The position numbers and the translations under genes were made by a program. Below, piece after piece: positions 16,625 through 23,652 of a DNA stretch of 28,951 nucleotides. Location of the stretch: NCBI GenBank assembly GCA_050486105.1, contig JBJHCR010000044.1, positions 1-28,951 of the forward strand, written 5' to 3'. The notes beneath the pieces are model-generated. The model made no database searches. It was not told the origin of the DNA and saw nothing but the letters and a program-made list of their open reading frames with translations. The DNA comes from JAEXNA01 sp050486105 (GTDB lineage: Bacteria; Vulcanimicrobiota; Xenobia; Xenobiales; JADMJV01). The number at the start of each line of letters is the position of its first letter. Positions within the stretch are counted from its first letter, which is position 1.

Positions 16625-16710
16625 TGGTACGGGAGGCGGGACTCGAACCCGCACGGTATTTCTACCCCAGGATTTTAAGTCCTGTGCGTCTGCCATTTCG
16701 CCACTCCCGC
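16625..16710 (-). tRNA. tRNA-Leu (anticodon UAA)
   Basis: An 86-nt type II tRNA with encoded CCA. The acceptor stem GCGGGAG pairs with CTCCCGT, followed by ACCA. The anticodon arm CAGGA-CTTAAAA-TCCTG puts TAA at positions 34-36. The long variable arm (GGGGTAGAAATACC) and the T arm GCGGGTTCGAGTCCCGC are typical of tRNA-Leu. It follows the FtsB-like gene by 29 nt on the same strand and may be processed from its transcript. Confidence 0.95.
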
Positions 16711-16739
16711 GCGGACACTGCCCTCTTTCAATTGAACAG

Positions 16740-17213
16740 CTAAGAAACCTTCTGTTGTGCTTCTTGCCTTCCAAACAAATGGCGCAGCACTTTCACCACC
16801 ACTCCGTGGTCTTCCAGGAGATACACCAACTCCTCTTGGGTTAGTGGCTGAATATCATCTTGACCGAAGGAAGAAAACTGTGGTGGAGGCGGCGGAACTA
16901 CTGAATAGGCTAATTCTCCGGGCCTCACTAATCCTAGCTTTTCCCGGACAACTTCCTCTACCCCCTCGTCGGTCTTGAGATACTCGATCCGTTCACGCAT
17001 TCGGATATTGTGCGTTTGGAGAACTAACTTTTGGTAGTTGATGGCCTCGAGTTCCGCAAGCTTTTGCTCGAAGTGGGATTGGCGGTCCGAGCAGACTTTG
17101 AAGAGCCCAAATCCAACTGCAGTGAATAGGAGGACTAGGCTCAGAGATAGGAGCGAACTCTTGAGGAGAGAACTTTCTTCAACAGTTTTCAAGGTTTTTT
17201 TCTGCAGGGACAT
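16740..17213 (-). CDS. FtsB/DivIC-family septum formation protein
   Basis: A 157-residue bitopic membrane protein if ATG 17211-17213 is used; the frame is open for 51 codons more, but that part is not family-like. A short basic cytoplasmic tail is followed by a membrane segment (about 17-40), a coiled coil (about 45-77) and the family signature EYLKTDEGVEEVVREKLGLV (77-96) then RPGE. After this comes a proline run PPPPP near 109-113 and about 40 further residues. FtsB/DivIC sits in the divisome between FtsL and FtsQ and helps activate septal peptidoglycan synthesis. At 157 residues it is longer than the ~100-residue E. coli FtsB; the proline-rich and C-terminal part is an extension. No clear ribosome binding site is seen. 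tRNA-Leu lies just downstream. Confidence 0.8.
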   Translation of the reverse strand: MSLQKKTLKTVEESSLLKSSLLSLSLVLLFTAVGFGLFKVCSDRQSHFEQKLAELEAINYQKLVLQTHNIRMRERIEYLKTDEGVEEVVREKLGLVRPGELAYSVVPPPPPQFSSFGQDDIQPLTQEELVYLLEDHGVVVKVLRHLFGRQEAQQKVS

Positions 17214-17408
17214 GGCTTGGGGATTTTTCAATAAACCTGAAGATCCTGCCAGCAGAGCGCAATTCTCGGACTGACCCGAGAGGGGGCAAGGGAAGCGAAG
17301 GCGGATGGCACCATCGGTGTAGGACCGACGATAGGGGTCAAGGGCAAGGTTTGGCTCGGCGGGCATGTCAGGTTTGAGAGCTGGTACGGGGTATCTGAAG
17401 CAGGTCCT

Positions 17409-17633
17409 TTAGAGACGTGGTTCGAGTTCCTCTTCGTTTTTAAATTTCTTGGGAAATTTCCGACGTAGCACGGCCCTCACGATGAAAAACAGCACCGCTA
17501 CTGTAGTCACAAATGCCAGAGCAGGGGCGAATAAGAACGGACTCCTGGAGAGCACGTAGTAGGTGGCGACGATGACAAGAAGAATGAAGGTCAGTCGCAG
17601 GGGGTGTGGCTTTTTCTGTCGTGGGGAACTCAT
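17409..17633 (-). CDS. Small two-TM membrane protein
   Basis: A 74-residue protein from ATG 17631-17633. The same frame is open upstream, but there it overlaps the 282-residue gene and is non-coding in character. A basic N-terminus (MSSPRQKKPHPL) is followed by two hydrophobic segments, about 13-29 and 32-56, then a basic and acidic tail ending EEELEPRL. The start lies 4 nt after the stop of the upstream gene, with GGAG about 10 nt before it, so the two are almost certainly co-transcribed and coupled. Function unknown. Confidence 0.75.
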   Translation of the reverse strand: MSSPRQKKPHPLRLTFILLVIVATYYVLSRSPFLFAPALAFVTTVAVLFFIVRAVLRRKFPKKFKNEEELEPRL

Positions 17634-17637
17634 ACTG

Positions 17638-18486
17638 CTATTTCTCCATGAGTCCACTTGCGAAACTGTTCCAGTATACCTGTCCGATTCCAGCCATGAT
17701 TCCGGCGCCACTTGCGGCGTTCCACGGAGCCTTCCAAAACCCTGACTGGCCGGCGACATTGAGTCGCTCGTTGTTGCCTTCGGTGACGAACCGGACTTCG
17801 TTGCCGTCTCGCTGAAGCGTGAATGTTCGGCTGGAGTCATCGGTAAAGAAGTGGGCGGTCTTCGGGCCACCTTGGGCGTTCGGATTGCCGCAAGGAACGA
17901 CCGTGAACCCGACGTTGTCGGTGCCGATGTGGACACGTTCAGCTCTGACGAAAAAATCCGGCCCAGGGGCATCAATACGGAGAATGTCGCCCTTTTGAAT
18001 TCGGCGGTTGCGATGTTCTGGTTTTCCCTGTGCGTCAAGGAGATGCCATGTTGGAGCATCGGCAAAAGTTAGGCCGGCGGTGTTGTCATTCCAACCAGCA
18101 GGCCGGAGAAGAGCTTCGGATTGAGTGCGGAACGCCTCTTTGGCCGCGGCTTCATCTGGATAATTCTTTGCTTTTGCGGTTCTCTGCGAGATCCACCCGG
18201 TTTGGGCGGGAGCTCCAATGGGGTCTCGGGAGGGCCTTGCCGGGGCAAGGAGTTTGCCGTTCTTGATTGCGAGAGCCTTGAGACTACTAGCTTGAGTGGC
18301 GATTTGCCTTACCCCGCTATCGGCCCGCTCGAAAGCATCATTGGGCAGGCCTGAGAGCTCTTGAGCGTACCCTCTGAGGAACTTAGGGGTGGCTTTGATA
18401 GCAGCGTTGGTCTTGTTGGGGGCTAAGGTGACATATCTAATGGCTTTTTGGACTTCCATAATCCAAATGCTAACCGAATTTGTCAT
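17638..18486 (-). CDS. Hypothetical 282-residue protein
   Basis: I do not recognise this protein. It is hydrophilic, with an N-terminal helical region rich in Ala, Lys and Arg and a C-terminal half that looks like beta strands (for example KGDILRIDAPGPDFFVRAERV, split between residues about 165 and 185, and FTLQRDGNEVRFVTE). The final 40 residues are rich in Gly, Ala, Ser and Trp. There is no signal peptide or clear membrane segment. The start is ATG 18484-18486 or ATG 18457-18459 (tenth codon), neither with a strong ribosome site. A perfect Crp-type palindrome lies 7-24 nt upstream of the first ATG, so expression may be cAMP-Crp controlled. It is followed 4 nt later by the two-TM small protein. 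Confidence 0.7.
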   Translation of the reverse strand: MTNSVSIWIMEVQKAIRYVTLAPNKTNAAIKATPKFLRGYAQELSGLPNDAFERADSGVRQIATQASSLKALAIKNGKLLAPARPSRDPIGAPAQTGWISQRTAKAKNYPDEAAAKEAFRTQSEALLRPAGWNDNTAGLTFADAPTWHLLDAQGKPEHRNRRIQKGDILRIDAPGPDFFVRAERVHIGTDNVGFTVVPCGNPNAQGGPKTAHFFTDDSSRTFTLQRDGNEVRFVTEGNNERLNVAGQSGFWKAPWNAASGAGIMAGIGQVYWNSFASGLMEK

Positions 18487-18492
18487 CTAGTT

Positions 18493-18510
18493 CCGTGACA
18501 ATTGTCACGG
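18493..18510. promoter_or_regulatory. Putative Crp-family operator
   Basis: An 18-bp perfect palindrome, CCGTGACAATTGTCACGG, containing GTGA-N6-TCAC, the spacing and half-sites recognised by Crp-type regulators. It is centred about 15 bp upstream of the first possible start codon of the 282-residue gene and about 42 bp upstream of the second. The Crp regulator encoded at 11690-12439 has a matching recognition helix. A different palindrome-binding regulator is possible. Confidence 0.55.
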
Positions 18511-18565
18511 AGTCTTTCTTTCTTATCAATCCGGTGCGAAGGCGCGCGACTCGCTGAATTTCCGC

Positions 18566-18625
18566 CTAGTGCGATTTCGATGGACTTCGCCTTTAGCATT
18601 GCGAAGCGAGATAATTGAGCACTAG
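18566..18625. repeat. 60-bp CTAGTGC-ended nested inverted repeat at the pyk stop
   Basis: Outer arms CTAGTGC (18566-18572) and GCACTAG (18619-18625) enclose inner arms CTTCGC (18585-18590) and GCGAAG (18601-18606), separated by exactly 12 nt on both sides, with a 10-nt loop. The pyk stop codon TAG lies in the right outer arm. It may act as a transcription stop for pyk, but it has no T run. Its ends match those of the MITE-like element at 20038-20188. Confidence 0.5.
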
Positions 18626-20028
18626 CCCAGCAAAGTTCGAACGACCACGGTGTTGGTGCGGTGGCCCAGGGGCGTACCGGCGACGATCACCACCCGGTCA
18701 CCCGGCCTCAAACCGGTGTTCAAGGCCGCTGTCATGGCCTGGTGAACCAGTTCATCGGTGGATTGGTACTCCTCGATGGGAAGTGGGGTCACTCCCCAGT
18801 TTAAGGTAAATCCGGCCAACACTCGGGCATCGGAAGCAATACCGAGGATCGGGGCTCTAGGGCGATAGCGAGACAGGGCGCGAACAGTCCGTCCGGTCTT
18901 GGTGCATGCCAAAATGGCTTTGGCTGAAACCTCCTCGGAAATCTCGCAGGCTGCCAGGGCTACCGCTTCGGGGGCGTCACCCCTGGGTGGTCTATGAGTG
19001 TGGACTTCTCGATAGTCTAGTCCGGACTCCGCCTTGAGAGCAACGCGATGCATGACCTTGACCGACTCTTCTGGAAATCGTCCCGACGCCGTCTCGGCTG
19101 AAAGCATGACAGCATCAGTTCCGTCCAAGATGGCGTTGGCGACGTCGTTCACTTCGGCGCGAGTGGGGCGATACATCTCGGTCATGGATTCCAACATTTG
19201 GGTCGCGGTGATCACCGGACGAGCCACAGCCTTACAGCGGTCGATGATCCGTTTTTGGATCAGAGGTACGTCTTCTAGGGGGAGTTCTACCCCGAGATCA
19301 CCTCGAGCGATCATGATTCCGTCGCTCTCTTGAATGACAGCAGCCAAGTTGTCCAGGGCTTCTCTCTTCTCGATCTTGGCGATCAGAGGAACTTTTCGGC
19401 CAAACTCCTTCATCAGCTCTCGAGTCTCGACAAGATCCTCTGGCTTTCGCACAAAACTCAGCGCCACAAAGTCCACCCCAAGGTCGAGAACAAATTGAAG
19501 ATCGTCGCGGTCCTTGTCGGTCAGGGAGGGCACCGAAAGGTTTACTCCGGGAAGGTTCACTCCCTTGCGTGAAAGGAGGGCGCCCGAGTTGAGAGCCTCG
19601 GTAACCACTTTGCCTTCGCGGACATCCACCACCCGGAATTCGATTTTTCCATCATCCACCAGAATTCTCTGACCGACCTCAATTTCATTGGGAAGGTTGG
19701 GGTAACTGATGTGAGCTTGGTGGGAGTCGCCTTCAAGGGACTTGGTGAGGAATGCGAAGCGCTGACCGGCCTGAACTTCACAGTCTGCTTGCATTTCTCC
19801 AAGGCGGATTTTTGGTCCACACAGGTCGGCAAGAATTCCTAACGGTTTGCCAAGTTCCTGAGCCACTTTCCTAAGGAGTTCGTAGGTCCTTCGATGGCCG
19901 GTGTGATTGCCGTGGCTAAAGTTCAAGCGAGCCACGTTCATTCCGGCTTTCATCAGGCTCGTAAGGGTGGTTTCGTCGGCGGATGCCGGACCGATGGTGC
20001 AGACTATTCTTGTTTTCCGAGTTTCCAT
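18622..20028 (-). CDS. pyk: Pyruvate kinase
   Basis: A 468-residue enzyme converting phosphoenolpyruvate and ADP to pyruvate and ATP, the last step of glycolysis. The N-terminus reads TRIVCTIGPAS; the active-site sequence IMIARGDLGVELP and the metal/substrate region ITATQMLESM are intact. The barrel is followed by the C-terminal allosteric domain (about 350-468, with ACTKTGRTVRALSRYRP). Length is typical for bacterial type I/II enzymes lacking the extra PEP-utilising domain. The start ATG 20026-20028 has AGAGAG just upstream. That ribosome site is immediately preceded by the end of a MITE-like element, so any original promoter is displaced or expression depends on read-through from accD-accA. 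The stop codon lies in another CTAGTGC repeat. Confidence 0.95.
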   Translation of the reverse strand: METRKTRIVCTIGPASADETTLTSLMKAGMNVARLNFSHGNHTGHRRTYELLRKVAQELGKPLGILADLCGPKIRLGEMQADCEVQAGQRFAFLTKSLEGDSHQAHISYPNLPNEIEVGQRILVDDGKIEFRVVDVREGKVVTEALNSGALLSRKGVNLPGVNLSVPSLTDKDRDDLQFVLDLGVDFVALSFVRKPEDLVETRELMKEFGRKVPLIAKIEKREALDNLAAVIQESDGIMIARGDLGVELPLEDVPLIQKRIIDRCKAVARPVITATQMLESMTEMYRPTRAEVNDVANAILDGTDAVMLSAETASGRFPEESVKVMHRVALKAESGLDYREVHTHRPPRGDAPEAVALAACEISEEVSAKAILACTKTGRTVRALSRYRPRAPILGIASDARVLAGFTLNWGVTPLPIEEYQSTDELVHQAMTAALNTGLRPGDRVVIVAGTPLGHRTNTVVVRTLLG

Positions 20029-20037
20029 AGTATCTCT

Positions 20038-20188
20038 CTAGTGCTCTGTCAAGTTTAAATTTACGGGTTCGGTTGACGAGGCCGGGTACCCGGAACGGGT
20101 GCCGAGTTGTACGCAACCGAGAATGGATGAAGCAAAAATTGATGAATCGTCGGCCCAACCCCAATTCTTAAGCTTGACAGAGCACTAG
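20038..20188. mobile_element. MITE-like non-autonomous element between accA and pyk
   Basis: A 151-bp element bounded by perfect 16-bp terminal inverted repeats CTAGTGCTCTGTCAAG (20038-20053) and CTTGACAGAGCACTAG (20173-20188). Similarity between the two ends continues imperfectly for about 40 bp. The outer CTAG contains TA, consistent with the TA target duplication of IS630/Tc1-mariner elements. The interior has no coding capacity, so it would need a transposase from elsewhere. The right end supplies the TAG stop of accA; the left end stops about 10 bp before the pyk start. The family assignment is inference from the ends and the TA. Confidence 0.7.
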
Positions 20189-21159
20189 CATAAGTCTGAA
20201 GGGCTGGCTTCCCGAAATCGACTCATCTTCCGGTATTTCTGATAGCGACTTTCTACCAATTGCTCGCCGCTTTGCTGTCTGAGACTGTTGAGGTTTCGCT
20301 CCAAGGCACTCTGAACTGTTTGATAAATTTGGTTGGGCTCTCGATGGGCGCCCCCTAGAGGTTCAGGAAGAATCTCATCGATGAGCCCGAGTTCCTTGAG
20401 CTTCTCGCTGGTTAAGCCGAGACTGTTCGCGGCTTGTCGAGCCTTCGAGACGTCTCTCCATAGTATGGTGGCACAGCCCTCGGGAGAGATAACCGAATAG
20501 ACGGAGTTTTCCAACATGAGTACTCTGTCTCCCACAGCGATTCCCAAAGCCCCTCCCGATCCTCCTTCTCCGATGACCATGGTCACAATGGGGGTTCTGA
20601 TCCCGGTCATCAGCATGATGGAAGAAGCGATGGCTTCAAATTGACCCCGCTCTTCTGCAACGATTCCCGGATAGGCACCAGGAGTATCGATAAAGCTGAT
20701 TATGGGCAAGTGGAATCTTTCGGCCATCTTCATGAGGCGGCAAGCTTTTCTGAACCCTTCGGGATTCGGCATCCCGAAATTGCGAGTCAAATTCTCTTTA
20801 GTCTCCTTTCCTTTTTGGTGTCCGAAGACCACGCAGGAGGTGGTATTGAGCCGAGCCAAGCCAGCCACGATGGCTGGATCGTCGCCTAGAAGGCGATCTC
20901 CGTGCAATTCAGTGAAGTCGGAGAAGATGTTTTCGAGATAGTCGATAGTGGTGGGTCTATGCGCGTGGCGCGCGATTTGAACTCGGTCCCAGCCCGAAAG
21001 GTTGTCGTAAATACTCGCTTTGAGTTGTTGAGCTTTCCTCTCTAATTGGCGAATCTCCGAGGAGAGATCGACCTGACCGGTGAGGTTCACTTCTTGCAAC
21101 TCACGGATCTTGGCTTCGAGTTCGATCAGTGGTTTCTCTACTTCGAGAATAGTGCTCAT
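20185..21159 (-). CDS. accA: Acetyl-CoA carboxylase carboxyltransferase, alpha subunit
   Basis: A 324-residue subunit. With AccD it transfers the carboxyl group from biotin carrier protein to acetyl-CoA, giving malonyl-CoA for fatty-acid synthesis. The N-terminal helical part (LIELEAKIRELQ) and crotonase-type core are typical: HGDRLLGDDPAIVAGLARL, PEGFRKACRLMKMAERF, FIDTPGAYPGIVAEERGQ, GEGGSGGALGIAVGD and SPEGCATILWRD. Length matches the family (319 in E. coli). Its ATG overlaps the accD stop (ATGA), so the two are coupled and made in equal amounts. The last codons and the TAG stop run into the terminal repeat of the MITE-like element, so the natural C-terminus may have been altered slightly. 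Confidence 0.96.
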   Translation of the reverse strand: MSTILEVEKPLIELEAKIRELQEVNLTGQVDLSSEIRQLERKAQQLKASIYDNLSGWDRVQIARHAHRPTTIDYLENIFSDFTELHGDRLLGDDPAIVAGLARLNTTSCVVFGHQKGKETKENLTRNFGMPNPEGFRKACRLMKMAERFHLPIISFIDTPGAYPGIVAEERGQFEAIASSIMLMTGIRTPIVTMVIGEGGSGGALGIAVGDRVLMLENSVYSVISPEGCATILWRDVSKARQAANSLGLTSEKLKELGLIDEILPEPLGGAHREPNQIYQTVQSALERNLNSLRQQSGEQLVESRYQKYRKMSRFREASPSDLC

Positions 21160-22046
21160 TGAGGGCCCTTACCTGCTTGGTCTCGGTGGCTTCCCAAAAG
21201 GAGAGCTAGCAGTAAGCTGAGGGTGGACCGGAGTTCGTGACGATGGACGACTCGGTCGATAAATCCCTTTTGCAGATAGAATTCTGACGTCTGGAATCCT
21301 TCAGGCAACTTTTGGCGAATAGTTTGCTCGATCACCCGCGCTCCTGAAAAACCGATGATGGCTTTGGGTTCAGCGAGAATAATGTCCCCCAGCGAGGCAA
21401 AAGATGCGGCGACACCTGCGGTTGTCGGATCCGTGAGGATAGTGATGTAGGGGAGACCTGCTTCATTGATCAGCCTAACAGCCGCCGAGGTTCTTGCCAT
21501 CTGCATCAAGCTGAGCATGCCTTCTTGCATTCGAGCCCCCCCCGAGGAGGTGACGATAATGGCCGGAAGTCGGTCTTTCACCGCACGTTCAAGAAGTCGA
21601 CAGACCCTCTCCCCCACTACCGAGCCCATAGAGCCTCCGCGAAATCGAAAATCCATGATTCCGAGGGCCACCGGCAGTCCATCGATATGGCAACGTCCGC
21701 TGAGAAGGGCATCAGTTAGACCAGTCTTCTTCCGATCGAGAGCAAGTTTGTCGAGATACTCTGAACCAAAGTTCAAGGGGTCTTCAGAGATCAAGTTGCG
21801 ATCCCATTCTTGGAAGGTTCCGGTGTCACTGAGCATCTGCAATCTCTGCCACGCAGTGACCTTGTGGTGGTGGCCGCATTCAGGGCAGACTCCAAGGTTT
21901 TCGTCGAGAGCTTTTCTAAAGAGTACAGCCGAACACGATTGGCATTTGCTCCAATGAGTTTCCTTCGTCTCGTTGGAGAGATAGCGGTTCCCAGAGCGGG
22001 TAACCTTCGGACGTTGTTTCTTCAATTTATCTAAGAATCGTGCCAT
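21156..22046 (-). CDS. accD: Acetyl-CoA carboxylase carboxyltransferase, beta subunit
   Basis: A 296-residue subunit from ATG 22044-22046, with GAGG seven bases upstream. The frame is open 30 codons further, but only the chosen start gives the family N-terminus MARFLDKL. The zinc ribbon is CQSC...CPEC (C35, C38, C54, C57). The carboxyltransferase core includes MDFRFRGGSMGSVVGER, TSSGGARMQEGMLSLMQM, LTDPTTAGVAASFASLGD and EPKAIIGFSGARVIEQT. It forms the heterotetramer with AccA, translated directly after it. A perfect palindrome lies 57-75 bp upstream and may be an operator; a tandem-repeat tract lies beyond that. Confidence 0.96.
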   Translation of the reverse strand: MARFLDKLKKQRPKVTRSGNRYLSNETKETHWSKCQSCSAVLFRKALDENLGVCPECGHHHKVTAWQRLQMLSDTGTFQEWDRNLISEDPLNFGSEYLDKLALDRKKTGLTDALLSGRCHIDGLPVALGIMDFRFRGGSMGSVVGERVCRLLERAVKDRLPAIIVTSSGGARMQEGMLSLMQMARTSAAVRLINEAGLPYITILTDPTTAGVAASFASLGDIILAEPKAIIGFSGARVIEQTIRQKLPEGFQTSEFYLQKGFIDRVVHRHELRSTLSLLLALLLGSHRDQAGKGPQ

Positions 22047-22102
22047 AACGGAGCCTCGGCCTTCCACCGACCTTGGGGAACTCCTGCATCTAGAGATGAG
22101 CA

Positions 22103-22121
22103 AGTGCTCAAGTTGAGCACT
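22103..22121. promoter_or_regulatory. Perfect palindrome upstream of accD
   Basis: AGTGCTCAA-G-TTGAGCACT: perfect 9-bp arms around one base, ending 57 bp upstream of the accD start. The position suits an operator controlling fatty-acid synthesis. One arm continues into CTAG, giving TTGAGCACTAG, identical to the sequence at the pyk stop (18615-18625), so a mobile-repeat origin is also possible. Confidence 0.4.
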
Positions 22122-22144
22122 AGGGCGTGTCCTCAATCAACCTG

Positions 22145-22193
22145 CACCCGTCACCCGTCACCCGTCACCCGTCACCCGTCACCCGTCACCCGC
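22145..22193. repeat. Heptanucleotide tandem repeat CACCCGT
   Basis: Six perfect head-to-tail copies of CACCCGT (22145-22186) and a seventh with one change (CACCCGC, 22187-22193). Intergenic. Short GC-rich heptamers like this are prone to slippage, so the copy number probably varies between strains. Confidence 0.9.
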
Positions 22194-22197
22194 AAGC

Positions 22198-22221
22198 GGG
22201 TCCCCGGGTCCCCGGGTCCCC
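22198..22221. repeat. Octanucleotide tandem repeat GGGTCCCC
   Basis: Three perfect copies of GGGTCCCC, each nearly self-complementary, directly after the heptamer array. The preceding CCCGCAAGCGGG can form a short hairpin between the two arrays. Confidence 0.85.
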
Positions 22222-22288
22222 GGCTACACTCGCCCAGTTTTACCCTCGGCAAGCGATATTTTTCTGAAATACAACTCGAAGTTAGGCG

Positions 22289-22309
22289 AAAAATCTCACT
22301 CGCAGAGTG
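22289..22309 (-). terminator. Weak terminator-like hairpin downstream of mtaB
   Basis: On the minus strand a 5-bp stem CACTC/GAGTG with a 3-nt loop is followed by AGATTTTT. It lies about 50 bp past the mtaB stop and could end the six-gene transcript. The stem is short. Confidence 0.35.
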
Positions 22310-22358
22310 CAAAAATGTTCTTCGCTCAGCTTGAAACGTTGATTAATTCAGCAGCCTC

Positions 22359-23648
22359 CTAGAGAACCCGACCAACCAAGTCTTGACCACGCCGGCTGAC
22401 GATGGTCACTGGAACAATCCGGTTGATCAGCGTTTCACCACCCCGAGCGATCAAGCTCATGCCGTTATGGGTGGTTCCTTTGATCCAACCAGAGTCCGTC
22501 GAAGCGCTCTCGAAGAGAACGGGGCTCACACTGTTGAAGGTTCGCCTCATTGCCGCAATCTTGAGTTTTTCGGCCATCTTTAGAACTGTGTCCCGACGGG
22601 TCTTCTTGACCTCGGGGCTGACTTGGTCTGGAAACTTTGAGGCTGAAGTCCCTGGACGCAGGGAGTACGGGAAGACGTGAAGATGATAGAAAGGCGTCTC
22701 TTTCAAGGTGTTGACCAAAAGTTGGAAGTCTTGATCGGTTTCTCCAGGGAAGCCCACCATGATATCTGAAGACAGTGCAGCGCTTGGAACCTTTTGAAAA
22801 AAGTCTCTCACGATTCGTTGGTAGGTTGCTAGGTCGTAACCGCGGTGCATCCTGCTGAGTACTCGATCGCTGGCATGCTGCAGAACCAGGTGGAGATAGG
22901 GACAAAGCCGAGGGTTCTGGGCCATCACGTCGAGAAGTTCGAGGGGAAACCTGTCGGGCTCAACCGAGGCTAACCGGATCCTGATCCCTGGAGTTCCCAG
23001 CAGTATTGCTCGGACTAAGTCGGCTAGATTGGGCTCTCCATCTAGGTCGTGACCCCAAATTGCCAAATGGATTCCCGTGAGTACGACTTCCTGGTAGCCC
23101 AAGCTCTCTAGGCGGGCCGCTTCCTCCACCACCTGGGCCGTAGGAACACTTCGACTGCGCCCCCGGACATAGGGCACTATGCAGAAGGTGCAAAATTGAT
23201 CGCATCCGTCTTGAATTTTGAGGAGGGCTCTGGCGCGATTCTGGACGCTCGGTAGAGGTTCTCGGCCCGGGCATCCTTGAGCACCCAGAAGGGTTAAAAT
23301 GTCTTCTTTGCGGTCGGGGGGAAGTCTAAGGGCAGAGCCTGGGAGAGTCTTGAGCCCTCCTCGGGCCGCGACCGCGCATCCCGTGGCCACGACCTTCCCT
23401 TCTGAGCCGACGGCTTTGAGCGCCCGTCGGATGAGTTGCCTAGACTTGCGGTCGGCTTCTCTGGTTACGGTGCAAGTGTTGACGATCGAGCAGTCGACCT
23501 GCTCTCCGAAGGGCCGCTCTTCAAAACCCGCGTCCAGCAAGATCGCTCTGAGTCGGGCCGAGTCCGCCTGGTTAGCACGGCACCCCAGGGTGGTCACAGA
23601 GAAATGCATCGGCTCGGTGGTCTGAGTAGGGGATCTATCTTGTGACAT
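22359..23648 (-). CDS. mtaB: tRNA t6A37 methylthiotransferase
   Basis: A 429-residue radical SAM enzyme from ATG 23646-23648, which starts 4 nt after the upstream DHH gene stop; a TTG seven codons earlier and an ATG 13 codons later are alternatives. It adds a methylthio group at C2 of N6-threonylcarbamoyladenosine 37 in ANN-decoding tRNAs. The N-terminal UPF0004 cluster cysteines are in LGCRANQ, NTCTVT and ATGC. The radical SAM cluster is CDQFCTFC, followed by IVPYVRGRSRS, the MtaB-type variant of the family signature. A C-terminal TRAM-like segment closes the protein. The usual LGCKVN motif is LGCRAN here, a mild change. Last gene of the minus-strand run from 28401. Confidence 0.88.
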   Translation of the reverse strand: MSQDRSPTQTTEPMHFSVTTLGCRANQADSARLRAILLDAGFEERPFGEQVDCSIVNTCTVTREADRKSRQLIRRALKAVGSEGKVVATGCAVAARGGLKTLPGSALRLPPDRKEDILTLLGAQGCPGREPLPSVQNRARALLKIQDGCDQFCTFCIVPYVRGRSRSVPTAQVVEEAARLESLGYQEVVLTGIHLAIWGHDLDGEPNLADLVRAILLGTPGIRIRLASVEPDRFPLELLDVMAQNPRLCPYLHLVLQHASDRVLSRMHRGYDLATYQRIVRDFFQKVPSAALSSDIMVGFPGETDQDFQLLVNTLKETPFYHLHVFPYSLRPGTSASKFPDQVSPEVKKTRRDTVLKMAEKLKIAAMRRTFNSVSPVLFESASTDSGWIKGTTHNGMSLIARGGETLINRIVPVTIVSRRGQDLVGRVL

Positions 23649-23652
23649 GTCC

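Larger units (their letters stand above)
22047..22358. other. 312-bp intergenic region between mtaB and accD
   Basis: No gene is supported here. It contains a palindrome near accD (22103-22121), two short tandem-repeat tracts (22145-22193 and 22198-22221) and an AT-richer stretch next to mtaB with a weak terminator-like hairpin (22289-22309). The accD promoter should lie here, but no clear -35/-10 pair was seen. Confidence 0.6.

Noticed and set aside
17634..18065. Long version (218 residues) of the two-TM protein
   Set aside because: The extra part is an antiparallel-free shadow of the 282-residue gene in another frame on the same strand, Ser/Pro/Arg-rich and without motif; the ATG at 17633 has a ribosome binding site.
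20029..20053. TTGACA in the MITE end as an outward -35 box for pyk
   Set aside because: A -10 at 16-18 bp would fall on the pyk start codon and no TATAAT-like sequence is present; the plus-strand side also lacks a -10 and a gene.
22145..22221. CRISPR array
   Set aside because: Units are 7-8 bp, head to tail without spacers, and there are no cas genes.
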